Assembly (NCBI RefSeq): GCF_000687475.1
Contig: NC_057318.1
Coordinates: 4,898,001 to 4,962,000, forward strand
Reading direction: 5' to 3'
Length of the DNA: 64,000 bases
Source: Ustilaginoidea virens
Taxonomy: Eukaryota > Ascomycota > Sordariomycetes > Hypocreales > Clavicipitaceae
Position numbers and translations under genes: made by a program. Shown here piece by piece: positions 32,901 through 47,327 of the stretch (within the stretch, counting starts at the first letter, position 1; each line of letters begins with the position of its first letter). Below the pieces are notes generated by a model. It saw only the letters and a program-made list of their open reading frames with translations, was not told the origin of the DNA and did no database searches.

Positions 32901-34450
32901 GGTTGCAAATCTCGGGCTTATGGTATTGTATATAATCTATTGAAGAGTTTCGGACCAAGCGAAAAGAGAAAAAAATACATTTCCGCCACAGCAATGACAT
33001 CACAAGAGGGAAGACAATAAATCAAGCTGTAAGGGAAGGTGTGAAATGGGAAGGAACAAGGGCCAGGGAGGCGTGGGCATCACTCACATCACAAGGCTAC
33101 GGCAAGGACGAGGCTTCTAGTCCGTAGCACTCACACCATAGAACTCACAGCCGAACGTGCAATTAGTTGATTGATTAATTCCTACGAGTATTCCAACACC
33201 TTGTCAGCAGGAGTAGGGGTGGCGCGCCGAGGCAGGTAGGTAGTAGGTACCTGCCAAAACATATTGGCAGTCAGACTCACCAGAGTTGACTTCAAGGGCA
33301 TGGATATCTGCTTCGGGCTTGTCTTGTTACATACAGGTGCCTGGGTCCATGAGGTACTTGGCAGCTTAGATTGCATGTGCTGCTTTATGGACTATTCACG
33401 GGCCCAGAAGGTGGCGGCAAGATCCGCTTGGCACCTTCCTTCAATGTTGCCTCGTCGCATGTTCGGCGTCGCCTGCCAACTGCTCCGTAGCCATGGCCGT
33501 GGCCGTGGGCAGGCTGCAGCAGACCCACCTGCTGCGGATGCTTGATTTCAGTGGCTCCTGCCAATGCGAAGCAGCCCCGGGCCTGTTGCTTGGCCTCATG
33601 TCATCCTGGACAACTTGCCATCCACTAAACACCCCCCAAAGGAACATTGAACCTACCTCCATCTTGATGTTCCTGTCCACCGTCCACCTCCGCAACCCCC
33701 AGCCAAACACTTTTGTTTGCTGCAAGTACCGCGGTTTCGCTTGTCACCCGCTCAACATCTGTGACTTACACCCAACCGAATGCTCTGCCGTCTTCCGTTG
33801 TCACCTGGAGTTCCATGACAGGGCTCATCACACCTGCGAGTTTGGATCCTAGCCCATCATTCTTACTCGTTACCTTGCCGCCTCTAACCCCCCGACTTAC
33901 CTCTACCGGTCTCGAACCGGTTCCCACCGGCAACCCAACCCTAGAGACGTTCTTCCAGAAACGAGGCTGACCTCATCTTTTCCTCACCCTCCGCCTCAGT
34001 CAACCAGACCGCTTGGTTTTTCCTTTTCTTCGCTCGAACCGGGGGGAGAACACCGAGAACAACAAGGGGATTAAGCTGCCGAGACAATTCCCTAAACACA
34101 CCTTTGGACTGGATACGAGACGATTCGCTTCCGTCTCTCTCCTTTTTTTTCTTTCCTTTTCTTTCCTTTTCTTTTCTTTTCTTTTTTTTTTTTTGCTGGA
34201 AAGGCCGCATGCGCTTCCTAAATCAAGCATAGACGAACTCGACTTACCCTTCGAATGCCATCAGCACGTCCTTTCTCTCGTGCTTGTGCATCTCGAGACC
34301 GACAATACCTCGACTTGTCATGCGTGTGTAGCTACGGTCGCCAGGCCCTAGATCGATTACATCCGAATCTCCATTCCCGAAATTCTATTCCTCAACCTTG
34401 ATCGCAGAACTGTGCCAACCTAATAGGACCGAGGCATAGAGGCCTTCATG
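29993..34450. other. 4.5-kb intergenic region upstream of TDA10 and gna-3
   Basis: A divergent, gene-poor stretch, AT-richer than the left part of the window. It carries a TATCATG array at 30261-30296 and many TAGGTACC-like motifs (30150, 30475, 30890-30960, 31035, 31260, 33235). TACTCCGTA-like motifs also occur (30226, 30551, 30862, 31776). A C/T-rich leader with T tracts lies at about 33850-34200 before gna-3. A minus-strand coding-like scrap at 32325-32489 is treated as a finding. No intact gene was recognised. Confidence 0.6.
30261..30296. repeat. TATCATG heptamer array, about 5 copies
   Basis: Near-perfect heptamers in the TDA10 upstream region. Confidence 0.9.
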
Positions 34451-35880
34451 ATGGGCGGGTGTATGAGTTCCAGCAGCGAGGAGGCAGAGCAAAAGAAAAA
34501 GAGCCAGGCCATCGACAGGGTGATAGAAGAAGATTCGAAGAAGCTGCGCAAAGAATGCAAGATATTACTCCTAGGTATGACCCTATGCGTGCAACGCTTT
34601 GTCCTTTCTCCACCATTGCTTGCTTTCTAATTCCCATGTGACAGGGTCGGGCGAGAGCGGCAAGTCCACCATAGTCAAACAGATGAAGATTATTCATCTC
34701 AAAGGCTACTCCGAAGACGAATTGTACAACTATAGACCGACCGTCTTCAAAAATCTCGTCGAGTGCGCCAAGGCCGTCATAATCGCGATGCAACAATTCG
34801 ACATTGAGCCACAGATGAAAGAAAACAAAGACCATATCGAGTATTTGATGGCATATCAAGCCGAGCCTGGTCCTCAAGCTCACATCGATCCTCAAGTTGG
34901 CGTGGCTGTCCAGTCGCTGTGGGCCGATCCAGCCAGAACTCGCCTAATGAAGCACCAAACAGAGTTCTATTTGATGGATTCGGCAGAATAGTGAGAACAT
35001 TTACAGAAAGCTTGATATTTTGGCGGTTCAAGCAGCTTCAAACGCTGACACTTGGCGCCTTAGCTTTTTCCAAGAAGTTATGAGAATAGTGGCCCCCGAC
35101 TATTTACCAAACGAGATGGATGTTTTGCGGGCTCGTACCAAGACCACTGGAATATACGAAACGCGATTCCAAATGGGCCAATTGAGCATACAGTGCGTCC
35201 AGGCCACTCTCCACCTCTTGCCTCCGTTTAGGTACTCCTCGGAAAGACTTGGTGACTAATTTGTCGTAGCATGTTTGACGTTGGTGGGCAACGGAGCGAA
35301 AGAAAAAAATGGATTCATTGCTTCGAAAACGTAACCTCGATTATCTTCTGCGTTGCATTGTCGGAATATGACCAGGTCCTCCTAGAAGAGAGCAGTCAGG
35401 TGAGGTCCCTCTACATGATTTTCTACCCCGAGCAAAGGAGACGCTGACCAACACTGGACAAGAATCGGATGATGGAGAGCCTTTTGCTATTTGACTCTGT
35501 GGTAAATTCACGTTGGTTCATGAGAACCAGCATCATCTTGTTCCTCAACAAGGTTGACATATTCAAACAAAAGCTCTCACGGTCGCCTTTGGGGAACTAC
35601 TTCCCCGATTATTCTGGAGGAAACGATGTCAACAAAGCTGCCAAATATCTCCTTTGGCGTTTCAACCAAGTGAACCGCGCTCACTTGAATTTATATCCTC
35701 AGTCAGTACACGATTTGGGCCATTTGCCATTTCCGATTGCGTCTAGGCTTTTCTCTGCTATACTAATGTTGTTGTCTCAGTTTAACGCAAGCCACTGACA
35801 CCTCTAACATCCGACTGGTATTTGCTGCCGTTAAGGAGACGATTTTGAACAACGCTCTAAAGGATTCTGGAATTCTATGA
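34451..35880 (+). CDS. gna-3: Group III heterotrimeric G-protein alpha subunit (GNA-3/GanB type)
   Basis: A GTPase that couples nutrient receptors to cAMP signalling at the plasma membrane. Six exons give 355 residues: 34451-34574, 34645-34990, 35064-35192, 35270-35399, 35463-35701 and 35781-35880. P-loop GSGESGKST is split after its first Gly codon base by intron 1. Switch I contains LRARTKTTG and switch [18 protein letters not shown] gives guanine specificity, and the tail is [10 protein letters not shown]. The MGGCMS start carries the Gly2/Cys4 myristoylation-palmitoylation pattern. An in-frame ATG three bases earlier (34448) would destroy it, so the second ATG, which has A at -3 and G at +4, is preferred. 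It differs clearly from group I G-alphas, which have another N-terminus and C-terminus. Intron 5 uses the donor GTCAGT. Third codon positions are notably AT-richer than in flbA or the carnitine carrier. Confidence 0.95.
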
Positions 35881-37525
35881 TTTTGAACCGCTACACTTGA
35901 TCTCTGTTTGGCTGCGAGCCGGCTACGGAGTGCTGGCGTTCTGGGGCATTGCTTGGAGTTATGGGGGCTTCATTTTTTTTAACACCCCTAGAAACGTGGT
36001 GACATACCGCTGCTTTGTCTGTTCTGTCTTGCTCGTCACACTATCCGAGCTGAGAATCCGACCCTGCTATTCCACCAGAGCAGGGCAGCAATCGTCAGTT
36101 GGTCCCGGATTTGTCTTGAAGAAGATAAAACTGCTGATATCATCGGAGTTTTGAATGCGTAATCATATTGGAGCTTGGGATAATTGTCTGGTTTACAGCG
36201 CCGGTTCTACAAAGGGCGCAACATCCGGCTCACGTGGGAATAGCAAAGCAACCGCGGGTCGAAATGATGAGACGTACGTATGAAATGATCAACTGCCGAG
36301 GTGGCTTGTTATTTTTGAATAGCAGGGAAGGTTCACAAAGGGACATGGATGACTCCAGCCCCGTCCTTGACGTGCAATTATGCTGGCGAGCAGACTTGGC
36401 TTCTTTTTTTCCTTTTTCCCTTTTCTTTGGTCTCGCTCTTGCTCTTTCTCTTTGTTCTTTTGCTTTTTTCATCTGGGGGAATTGGCGCCCATGAGAATGT
36501 ACCGATAGCGTATCATTAAAGATAAAATTGATGTCTTCTGAAACTTCAAGCTAGCAGCAGAGAGAGTGGTCAAGGTTTGGAAGAGCATTGCCTCGTAAGA
36601 TGCAGAACCGAGACAGCAATGCTATACGGTTCTACATGTTTTGCCCCTTGCTGGTGTTTGTTGGTCAATCCGTTTCTCCAGGCCGAGCAAGCAAGTGCTC
36701 AGCTTCCGATGGGTAGATGTTAAAACAATATCAGACTCTACTCTTGGTGAGGAGTCGGTACACAGCCGAAGGGTCAAGGGGGACGGAGGCATTCACGACA
36801 CCACCTGGCACCCACCGAGCTGGATGAAGGGCAATGGGGGTCGCATGCATATTGCTAGTTGAAGCAGCTCAGCGCTTGGCTGGGGTTCTCGGTTGCATCG
36901 ACATTGGGATGGCGTCACCGGCATTGACGACAGCATCGCATCAGATGCACGGCCCAGTGGTTCGATACGAGGGCAATGACCTACCTCACTTCACCATTGG
37001 TTTCTGGTTCTCCGGGCACTCCTTTGCGCTCGGTTTCTCGCTTGCGAAGTCTGGCCTGGTATTGAGTCGAATAGATATCCTGTATGGACCAGCTAAGCTA
37101 GGCCGTTGTTTCATGCTTTGTGCGAACGGCTGCAATGTCACTTTCGCTGTCGGCGCGGGTACGGGGGGGGGGGGGAACATAGGTACGGTCTGGTCTGGTG
37201 GTCTGGTCTGGCATCACCCCGCTCTGTGAGGGGAGGCAATGGGCACGTACTGTCAACTAGACAGGTACCTTAGGTAGTATGCAACCCCACAACAGCAGGA
37301 GCTTCTCCGCCAGCAGTGGCCACTGACAGACAGCTGGCTCCAGGAAGTATAACGTTGACGGGTTAACGATAAAAAGCCAGGCAGTCGCACACCCCAGGAA
37401 GACACCCCAGGAGGGCCTTTCCGCCATCTACATCCAAACAATCATCTCTTGCTTCTCCGGGGCTCCAGAACTTTCTCGTTTAACCAGACTTTTCATCGAC
37501 AGAGTCGGGGGAAGACCACGATACC
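35881..37525. other. Intergenic region gna-3 to glycogen phosphorylase
   Basis: About 1.65 kb with a T/C-rich patch near 36405-36470, a G10 run near 37162 and a TACCTTAGGTA motif at 37266. No gene was recognised. Confidence 0.6.
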
Positions 37526-40500
37526 ATGGCGGCTGAACAACAGCGCCTGCCCACCAGGGAAAGGCGACCTTCTACTGGAGCCCCCATCGTAGATATTACC
37601 GGTGGAGTTGGGCCTGCGGGCATCTCCCGTCCCAAGCATAAACGAACATTGACTGGGTTTGGTGCTGGTGAGATAAAGAGTGTCGAAGGTAGGTTCTTCT
37701 TCTGTTCCACCCATCTCAGGTTGGGCCCTCTTTCTGTGCCTGCTCTGGTTCTATGAGAAGGCTGGAAGGCATCGTGGCCACAAGTTTGTTTTGTCTGCGG
37801 GGACGGATTGGCTAGCATGAGTAGAATTCCTTATGTAGCCAGTCTCACTGACCAGACTGGGAACGCAGCTTCGATCCCCGAGCCCCAGCGTGACGCCTGG
37901 AAGCGAAACCAACCAACCGGTTTCACTGACAAGGATGGCTTCGAAAAGGAGGTCGTTCGCCATGTTGAAACCACTCTCGCCAGAAGTTTGTTCAACTGTG
38001 ATGAAATTGCAGCGTACTCGGCTACAAGTCTTGCTTTCCGTGACCGTCTCATCACCGATTGGAACAGGACTCAGCAGCGGCAGACGTATCGTGATAGCAA
38101 GAGGCTCTACTATCTGAGCCTGGAGTTTCTCATGGGAAGAGCTTTGGATAATGCCATGCTGAATGTTGGTCTGAAGGATGTCGCCAAAGGTATTTTTTTC
38201 CCCACGCTGCCGGATGCCGCTTGCGAAACACTCCGTACTAACGCCCGCGGCCCATCTTTTCCAAGATGGACTTGATGAGCTTGGCTTCAGAATCGAGGAC
38301 GTGATCAAGCAGGAGCATGACGCGGCTCTCGGTAACGGTGGGCTTGGTCGCTTGGCCGCATGTTTTCTCGACAGTCTGGCTTCCCTCAACTTCCCCGCTT
38401 GGGGGTATGGGCTTCGATACCGTTATGGCATCTTCAAGCAGGAGATTATTGATGGCTATCAGGTTGAAGTACCTGACTATTGGCTAGACTTCAATCCCTG
38501 GGAGTTTCCACGCCATGATGTCACTGTGGATGTCCGTCACTCTCTGCCCCTTTTCCTACGGCTATAGAAAGAGGCTAACATTTTTATCTTTGTGAGGGTC
38601 TTTTTTTAGATTCAATTTTTTGGGCATGTGAATAAGACAAAAACTCCAGATGGAAGGACCATCTCTGTTTGGGAAGGGGGCGAAACTGTACAGGCTGTTG
38701 CCTACGATGTCCCAATCCCCGGTTATGACACTGTTACCATCAACAACCTCCGACTCTGGTCCAGCAAAGCCTCGGGCGGAGAGTTTGACTTCCAAAAGTT
38801 CAACAATGGCGATTACGAAAGCTCTGTAGCTGATCAACAGCGCGCCGAGACCATCAGCGCCGTACTTTATCCCAACGACAACCTCGAGAGAGGAAAAGAA
38901 CTTCGACTGAAGCAGCAGTACTTCTGGGTTGCTGCGTCTCTGTATGATATTGTCCGCCGATTCAAAAAGTCGAAGCGGCCTTGGAAGGAGTTTCCCGACC
39001 AGGTTGCCATTCAGTTGAATGACACACATCCTACCTTGGCCATTGTGGAGTTGCAACGCATCCTGACCGACATTGAGGGTTTAGAGTGGGATGCTGCTTG
39101 GGACATTGTGACCAACACGGTAGGGAATGAATCATCACCTAAACCCTTGAACCTCAATGAGGCCACCAAGAGAAGAAAGCCTTCACTAACAAGATGGAGC
39201 ATTTTGCTTGTGCTTTTTCTTTTCTTTTTTGCGTAGTTTGGATATACCAATCACACCGTCTTGCCCGAGGCATTGGAAAAATGGCCCGTTGGACTTGTTC
39301 AACATTTACTACCGCGTCATCTCCAAATTATTTATGACATCAACCTCTACTTTCTCCAAAAGGTTGAGAAGGCCTTCCCCAATGACAGGGATATGCTCCG
39401 TCGCGTCTCTATTATCGAAGAGTCCCAGCCAAAGATGGTTCGGATGGCACACCTGGCCATTGTCGGCTCACACAAGGTGAATGGCGTGGCTGAGCTTCAC
39501 TCCGACCTGATCAGAACTACAATCTTTAAGGACTTTGTGGAGATTTATGGACCTGACAAATTTACCAATGTCACCAACGGCATCACACCACGACGCTGGC
39601 TTCACCAAGCCAACCCTCGGCTTTCCGAGCTTATTGCCTCCAAATGTGGCGGTAGAGACTTCCTCAAGGATCTCACCTTGTTGAACAAACTGGAGCAGTT
39701 CGTTGACGACAAAGACTTCCGACGGGAGTGGGCAGAAATCAAGTACGCCAACAAAGTGCGCCTGGCCAAGCACATCAAGGAAACGACGGGCGTGACGGTC
39801 AATCCTGCTGCTTTGTTCGACGTCCAGGTAAAGCGCATCCACGAATATAAGCGCCAGCAGCTCAACATATTTGGTGTCATTCACAGATACCTCACTCTCA
39901 AGGCAATGAGTGCGCAGGAGAGGAAGAAGCAGCTTCCTCGAGTCTCCGTCTTTGGTGGTAAAGCCGCTCCGGGATACTGGATGGCCAAACAGATTATTCA
40001 CCTCATCAATTCCGTAGGTGAAGTTGTCAACAAAGACGAGGACATTGGTGATTTGCTCAAGGTCATCTTCTTGGAGGATTATAACGTGAGCAAGGCAGAA
40101 ATCATCTGCCCTGCTTCAGATATCAGTGAACACATTTCTACTGCCGGAACTGAGTAGGTGACTGTCTGAAACCCCGTGGCAGTGGCACTGGCCCTTTAGA
40201 GCTTGGGTGACTGACAAATTTTTCGAACAGAGCCTCTGGGACTAGCAACATGAAATTCGTGTTGAATGGAGGTCTGATTATCGGCACATGTGACGGTGCA
40301 AATGTATGTCAAATTCGCAACGCATCCGGAAAACCGTGGTGCCGGTTTTGGGGGGGCAACGAAGAACCAAGATCTAACACATGGAAACAGATTGAAATCA
40401 CTCGCGAAGTTGGCGAAAACAACATCTTTCTCTTTGGCAACCTTGCTGAAGATGTTGAGGATTTGCGCCATGCCCACACGTACGGATCGCATACGATTGA

Positions 40501-40801
40501 TGCTGACTTGGACAAGGTTTTCAAGGAGATCGAGAAGGGAACATTTGGGACGCCCCAGGATTTCGGAGCCATAATCGGCGCCGTCCGCAGCCACGGAGAC
40601 TACTACTTGGTTTCCGACGACTTCCACAGCTACATAGAGACGCACCGCCTCGTAGATGAAGCCTACCGTAAGCAGGACGAGTGGATCGTCAAGTGCATCA
40701 CGGCGGTGGCTCGCATGGGCTTCTTTACGAGCGACCGCTGCATCAATGAATACGCCGAGGAGATTTGGAACATTGAGTCTCTTGCCATTGACAAACACTA
40801 G
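37526..40801 (+). CDS. GPH1: Glycogen phosphorylase
   Basis: Releases glucose-1-phosphate from glycogen in the cytosol, using pyridoxal phosphate. Seven exons give 886 residues: 37526-37688, 37869-38189, 38266-38531, 38610-39119, 39237-40153, 40231-40303 and 40391-40801. Conserved blocks include [73 protein letters not shown] and [11 protein letters not shown]. The cofactor-lysine block is [14 protein letters not shown]. The N-terminus has RRPS and [14 protein letters not shown], resembling the phosphorylated RLTGF segment of yeast Gph1. This suggests control by protein kinase. Intron 3 uses GTCCGT as donor. Intron 6 (40304-40390, 87 nt) has no in-frame stop. Its removal joins GTCDGAN to IEITRE as in the family. 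Confidence 0.95.
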
Positions 40802-41324
40802 AAGCTAGAGTCGGACCACGAACCTACTTTGGGTAGTCGAGAGGCCCAGTTACTTGCATCTTGTTAGACTTGGGAGCATATTGGAGCGGACAAGGGGCAA
40901 GAAGAAAGATTCTGCCCTTGATCCTCTTGGCTTGCGATCAAGGATGGGCAAAGAAAGTTTTTTTTTTTCCCTTGACTGATCCGATCCGTCTTCCGTTGCC
41001 GAACTTTGGCGCTTTCAGCATTGCTGTGGAGGTCTTTAGTTGTTAATGAACAGATGATGGTTGACGTAACGTGATTTTCATTAACGAGCGAGCTGATGGC
41101 GTGCTTCTTGGTCAAGTGTCTGCTGCCACGGAGTTTGCCTTGGCCAACGGAGTGAAGGCGACTGAAAGCGTCTTTCTGCTCAACCGTGCTATGTAGGTAG
41201 TAGTTTGGTGACGGGGCCTAGTCTCAACCGGGTTGGATAGACAGGTGCAAAAAGTCGTCGCAACGCAATTGACAAGTACAGTAATTGCATACCACGAAAG
41301 CCTCGAACCGAATGCTTCCCGGGG

Positions 41325-41352
41325 GATGCATGTGCATGTGCATGTGCATGTC
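41325..41352. repeat. GTGCAT hexamer array
   Basis: Four to five tandem copies of a self-complementary-type hexamer. Confidence 0.9.
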
Positions 41353-43260
41353 CAACCAGCCATACATGACTGCAAGTGGGAATCGAAAGACGGGGGCTTT
41401 CCGGGGACCGAGATTTTTCTCTCGCATTTCGGGCGGGGAAGAAGGAGGAGGATTTTCAGATGGGACCAAACGTGGCAACGCGCGGAGCATTTCTTCCACG
41501 AAGCGCACGAAGTGCAGACTTCTGACCTGGGGCCCTGACCGGGGTGACCAGGCAGGAGATCGATTGCGCACCGAGGGATCGATTGATGGGATTGATGGGG
41601 ATTGATGGGATTGGCAGATGGGAGATGGGACGAAAGGGCAGAGCCTAGCAGGAGGCAAGTACAGATGCTGGGGGAAACGCACGGCCACGAGACCTGGCTG
41701 GCGCTAAGGCGGCGTTGGGGGTATACTCGATCGGCGAGACCCTTGTTGGTGGAGGAGGAGGGGGAGGGGGGGGGGGTGAGCGGAGAGGCTGGCATGAACG
41801 CTAGTGCGACAGGTTTCGGAAGCCCAACCTTTTTTTTTTTTACTTTTTTTTTTTGGGGGTCCGGAGCTAACGGTGAAAAAGCAGGTCAAGCAAGAAACAT
41901 TGAAGCCATGTGTCGACGACAAAAGTTTGGGCAGGCTTGCGGATATTGGCTCGCAGAGAAAAAAAGGGGGGTGGGTTTGGAAAGACTGAGCAAAGTCGAC
42001 CCTTTGGGCGGACAGAGGTAAGATGCTGGCTGGTAGTAGTTAATTGCAGACGTCTGGTATACTTAAACCCGTCGACGTGCCTGGCCCAAGTGACGTAAAG
42101 TACATGTGTGTTGGCCAACTGCCTTGAGCCTTGCCCTCGCCAGGCCCTGTGTGGTTCATCCACATCCACCCAGCCAGATCCTTCCAATCTCACCCCCCTT
42201 GGTGCTTGGTGGGGGGGAGGGGCGCTGGCTTGCACCGCCAAAGTGGGGGAATTGGAGGGGGCTCCAGCTTTGCTGGCTGCTGGTTCCTTTTTTTGAACCA
42301 AGCTTTCTACGTAAGCATTGGCTCCTCTCTCCTTTGCCCGCTCGCTGAGGATGCATGATGCCCAAACCACTCCAGAGCCTGGTCTCCGTATGCAATGCGA
42401 TTTGTCCCTTTGCCATAGTACGTACGTGCGCCTCACGCTCGCGCTGGTCGACGGGAACTGGCTCGTTCCGGCGCAGCGTACGTACGTGGTGCCGGCCGTT
42501 GCGCGGTGCCCCTGTCCAACGAGTCGGGAGGGGCGCGCCTTGTTACTCGGACCCCCGGTAACCCCAGAGCCAGAGGGCAGCAGGGCCGGCCCCAGGTATG
42601 TACCTCCTGCCTGGGTACCTGGTGGGCACAGCTGGGACTTTTGGGTCCCGGTGCCGGCAGATGGGGATGGCAGTGCAGTACGAGTACGGAGTACCTCGCC
42701 TTGGGTACATATTTGCGTTTCGACGTGCGCTCTGTTTCGCCGTGTCAGTCAGTCGCTGCGGAGTCGGGAGGGGGGGCTGATGTCGTCAGGAATCACCCCA
42801 TCACCCCCGAGGATATTCACCACGCCGGGATGACAGGCCGGGAAAAAAACAGATTGACGCTGCAGAGAAGATCCAACTCCGTGACGCGGACCAAGTCCGT
42901 CTCCGTCACGTACGCACGTACGTACCGGTACTTTGACCTTGCCGGGTGCCAGCTGCCTCTCGTACCTGGCATCTCGATCCAGATTCCACGGTGCCCTGGT
43001 GCAGGCTGGCTGCCCTGCCCGCTGCTTGCGGCACACTGTGGCCGTCGAATGTACTCCGTGGCGCGGCGCCTGGTCAGCTGTACATGGGCGTTGATTCAAT
43101 GATGTTGACATGCACAATCTGCCTGGTGGGTGCTGGTCAGCCCAGCACACGCCGCCCGGCCCCTTGCTAGCCGCTGGAAACACCAGACAGGGGTCAACAT
43201 GTACTGTCTGGTTACATGCCTGCTGAGCAGCTAACCGCTAGCCCTGGGCTCCAGCAGCGG

Positions 43261-43322
43261 CTTTGCTTTGCTTTGCTCTGCTTTGCTTTGCTTGGCTTTG
43301 CTTTGCTTTGCTTTGCTTTGCC
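43261..43322. repeat. TTTGC pentamer array
   Basis: About twelve copies with two variants (CTCTGC, TTGGC). Confidence 0.9.
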
Positions 43323-43890
43323 TGACCCCCAGCCCCGTGCCGTGCCACCATCAGTCGACAAGACTGACTAACTGGCCCCATGGAGTCAATCATTGTCAAT
43401 TATCCATCATTCATCGAGCTCATGTGGTAAAAGGTAAAACATGGCCCCGTTCCCTCGATTCGCGCGCTGTTCTGGTGATATCCCCGGCCCCCCTCGATTT
43501 GGCCATTTACCCCCTTGCGGAGTACGGAGTAGTTGGTTGGTCGTTTTGTTCCCGTTGCGCTCTTTGAGGGAGCCGGGAAAGCTGACATGGTTTAGTAGCT
43601 GCCGTGCCGTGCAAGTCAAGTCTTCGCCGTCAGCAATTTCCTCCCCGTTTCATTTTCCCTACCTTCCGGATTTTCCGACGCTGGCACCGCGCTGCGCAAA
43701 GCATACCCTCTCGACGCCGGCTGCGAGACTCTGTCCCGTTTCCGTCCGCTTGACCCATCTCCTCGACTGACTACCTTGGTTTTGGAACGAGCTCTACGAG
43801 TCTACGGCAAGGCAAGAAAGATTGCGACTTGCCGTTCTGAACCTCGCTTGCCTAACAAGCTCCAGGTTAGCAGCCGCTGATCTTAAACCA

Positions 43891-43911
43891 CCCCCCCCCC
43901 CCCCCCCCCCC
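43891..43911. repeat. C21 homopolymer
   Basis: A 21-base C run; GTCA tetramers follow at about 43944-43977. Confidence 0.9.
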
Positions 43912-44346
43912 TCTCGTCCGTCACCCAAACGGCCAGGACCAAGGTCAGTCGGTCAGTCAGTCAGTCAGTCAGTCACTTGCTTTCTCCAGACACCGCCGAC
44001 CCTGATCTGCCCGCCTCGAGCCCGCGTCTAACGCAGACCTTGCAGGCCACCGTCAAAGCCGCCCTCGCTACGCAGGTGCTGCCGACTCCCCAAAATACCA
44101 GACTGCCGGGAAAACAAACAACGAACGTCTCAGGTGCGTTGCCGTGAGGAAGACGCGAGACCAAGATCGATGTGCCCCGCGTCGTTGTCTTTCACGAACC
44201 TTGCATTTTCCCTCGCAAGTTGCCCGCAACCCGCACCTGTTCGTGGGGAGCCGAGCCTGTTCTGGGATTTGACTGCCTTTGGGGAAGCTACATGCTCAAC
44301 CCATTTTTTTTTTGTTTGTTTCCGGAGCCTTGCTTTTTTTTTTTGT

Positions 44347-44425
44347 CTTGCCTTTTGCTGCCTTGCCTTTTGCTGCCTTGCCTTTTGCTGCCTTGCCTTT
44401 TGCTGTCTTGCCTTTTGCTGCCTTG
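44347..44425. repeat. 15-bp tandem repeat upstream of hog1
   Basis: About five copies of CTTGCCTTTTGCTGC with a single C-to-T variant in one unit, 1.2 kb upstream of the hog1 start. Confidence 0.92.
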
Positions 44426-45645
44426 CTCCATGACCCTGTTCGCCCAGAGGACTGACATGGCTGGCATTTGATTGCACGTCCTAGCGGATATCAGACGCTC
44501 CAGAGTCCACGGTACCCGTGCAAGTAAAGTAAGTACAGTACTTACGCAGCAAGTCGCTCGTCTGCCAGGTCCGAACAATTTCGCCGACCGACAATCATGG
44601 TCAGCTGAAGCAAAGTCCTTAAGGAAAGTCCTGAAGGAGAGTCCTCCAAGGGAATGAATGGTTGGTCGGTCTGATGTCGGAACGCATGAAAGTCGCCGTC
44701 TTTTTTTTCCTTCTTTTTTTTTACTTCCGCGGCACAAAGAGTCTGAATACGACCTTGTTCTACCTCTCTCACCAAAAAGGTCTAGAAATTTAGTTGTTTC
44801 TATTCCGTACCTCCATGGTCGGCCTGGCTGTGGGCTGCCAGCGGTCGGTCGGTCACTGGCGCATCATGTCTCGTTGCTGTTTTCCGATACATGACCGCTG
44901 AGTACCTGCCTATTTGCCTGGTACTGTATGTAGTTTGCGGGTAGTGGCGCTACAAGCACCAGTGTATCCCCTCCCCCCTCCCCCGGGGATCAGCCCCCAC
45001 TCTTCAGCACAGAGTGCCTGCGTTGCCAGACCGCCAACCAGTCGCCTCCCACTTTTTTGCCTGCTTCTGCTCCTTCACCTTCTTGTACTCTTCCATGCTA
45101 GCCTCTTGAATCCCCGTCCGTTCTTCTCTCGTCTCGTCTCGTCTCTCGTCTCTCGTTTTCTCGCAAGAACCTCTGCCGGTTTCTTTTATTATTGCTTGCG
45201 TGCTGCTGATGACCTGTCAGGTTGCAGTGCTCTGCTCGACAAACAACACTTTTCAACGGGACATATATTTTCCCTCCAAGCCGCCGCGCGACCGTTTGCC
45301 CCGCCCTCCCGTCTTCCCTGGACTTCTGACGTCTACGAAACCAAAATCAAGAAATAACCAACGCACCTTGGGATCCGCGCGAAAAAAATCCTTGTCAAGG
45401 TACCGGTGCACCAGAGGGCTGTTTTCATATCCGTGTGCAAAGGTTCCTCCCCAGTGAGAACCTTGATTTTCTCTCTTACTCTCCTCGACCACGGCACCCG
45501 CTCAAACACAGCCTACTTGTGCCGACTAGCCTCCCAAGTCGCAACAATTGCAGTCTTTCTGTCGCATACCTACCTCTCCCTCCTTCACCACTGATCTATC
45601 CATCTCAAGATCTACCCACCCCAAACCACTCGCAAAACCGTTACA

Positions 45646-47327
<1,682 letters not shown>

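Larger units (their letters stand above)
40802..45645. other. 4.8-kb gene-free region upstream of hog1
   Basis: Contains a GTGCAT array, TTTGC pentamers, a C21 run, GTCA repeats and a 15-bp tandem array, plus several TACTCCGTA-like motifs (42687, 43047, 43518). The last kilobase, C/T-rich, looks like the hog1 leader and promoter. Plus-strand open frames up to 198 codons near 42.3-43.1 kb have no recognisable domain and are G/C-biased chance frames. Confidence 0.55.

Noticed and set aside
33895..33940. ACCGG/CCGGT hairpin around a TTCGA-like loop, T-arm look-alike
   Set aside because: No matching acceptor, D arm or anticodon arm on either strand; treated as a chance palindrome.
40304..40390. 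29-residue insertion in glycogen phosphorylase
   Set aside because: It has GT-AG ends and its removal restores GTCDGAN-IEITRE; read as an intron instead.
42318..43102. Overlapping 171- and 198-codon plus-strand frames upstream of hog1
   Set aside because: No domain, no consistent codon bias, and two frames open at once, as expected of GC-rich non-coding DNA.
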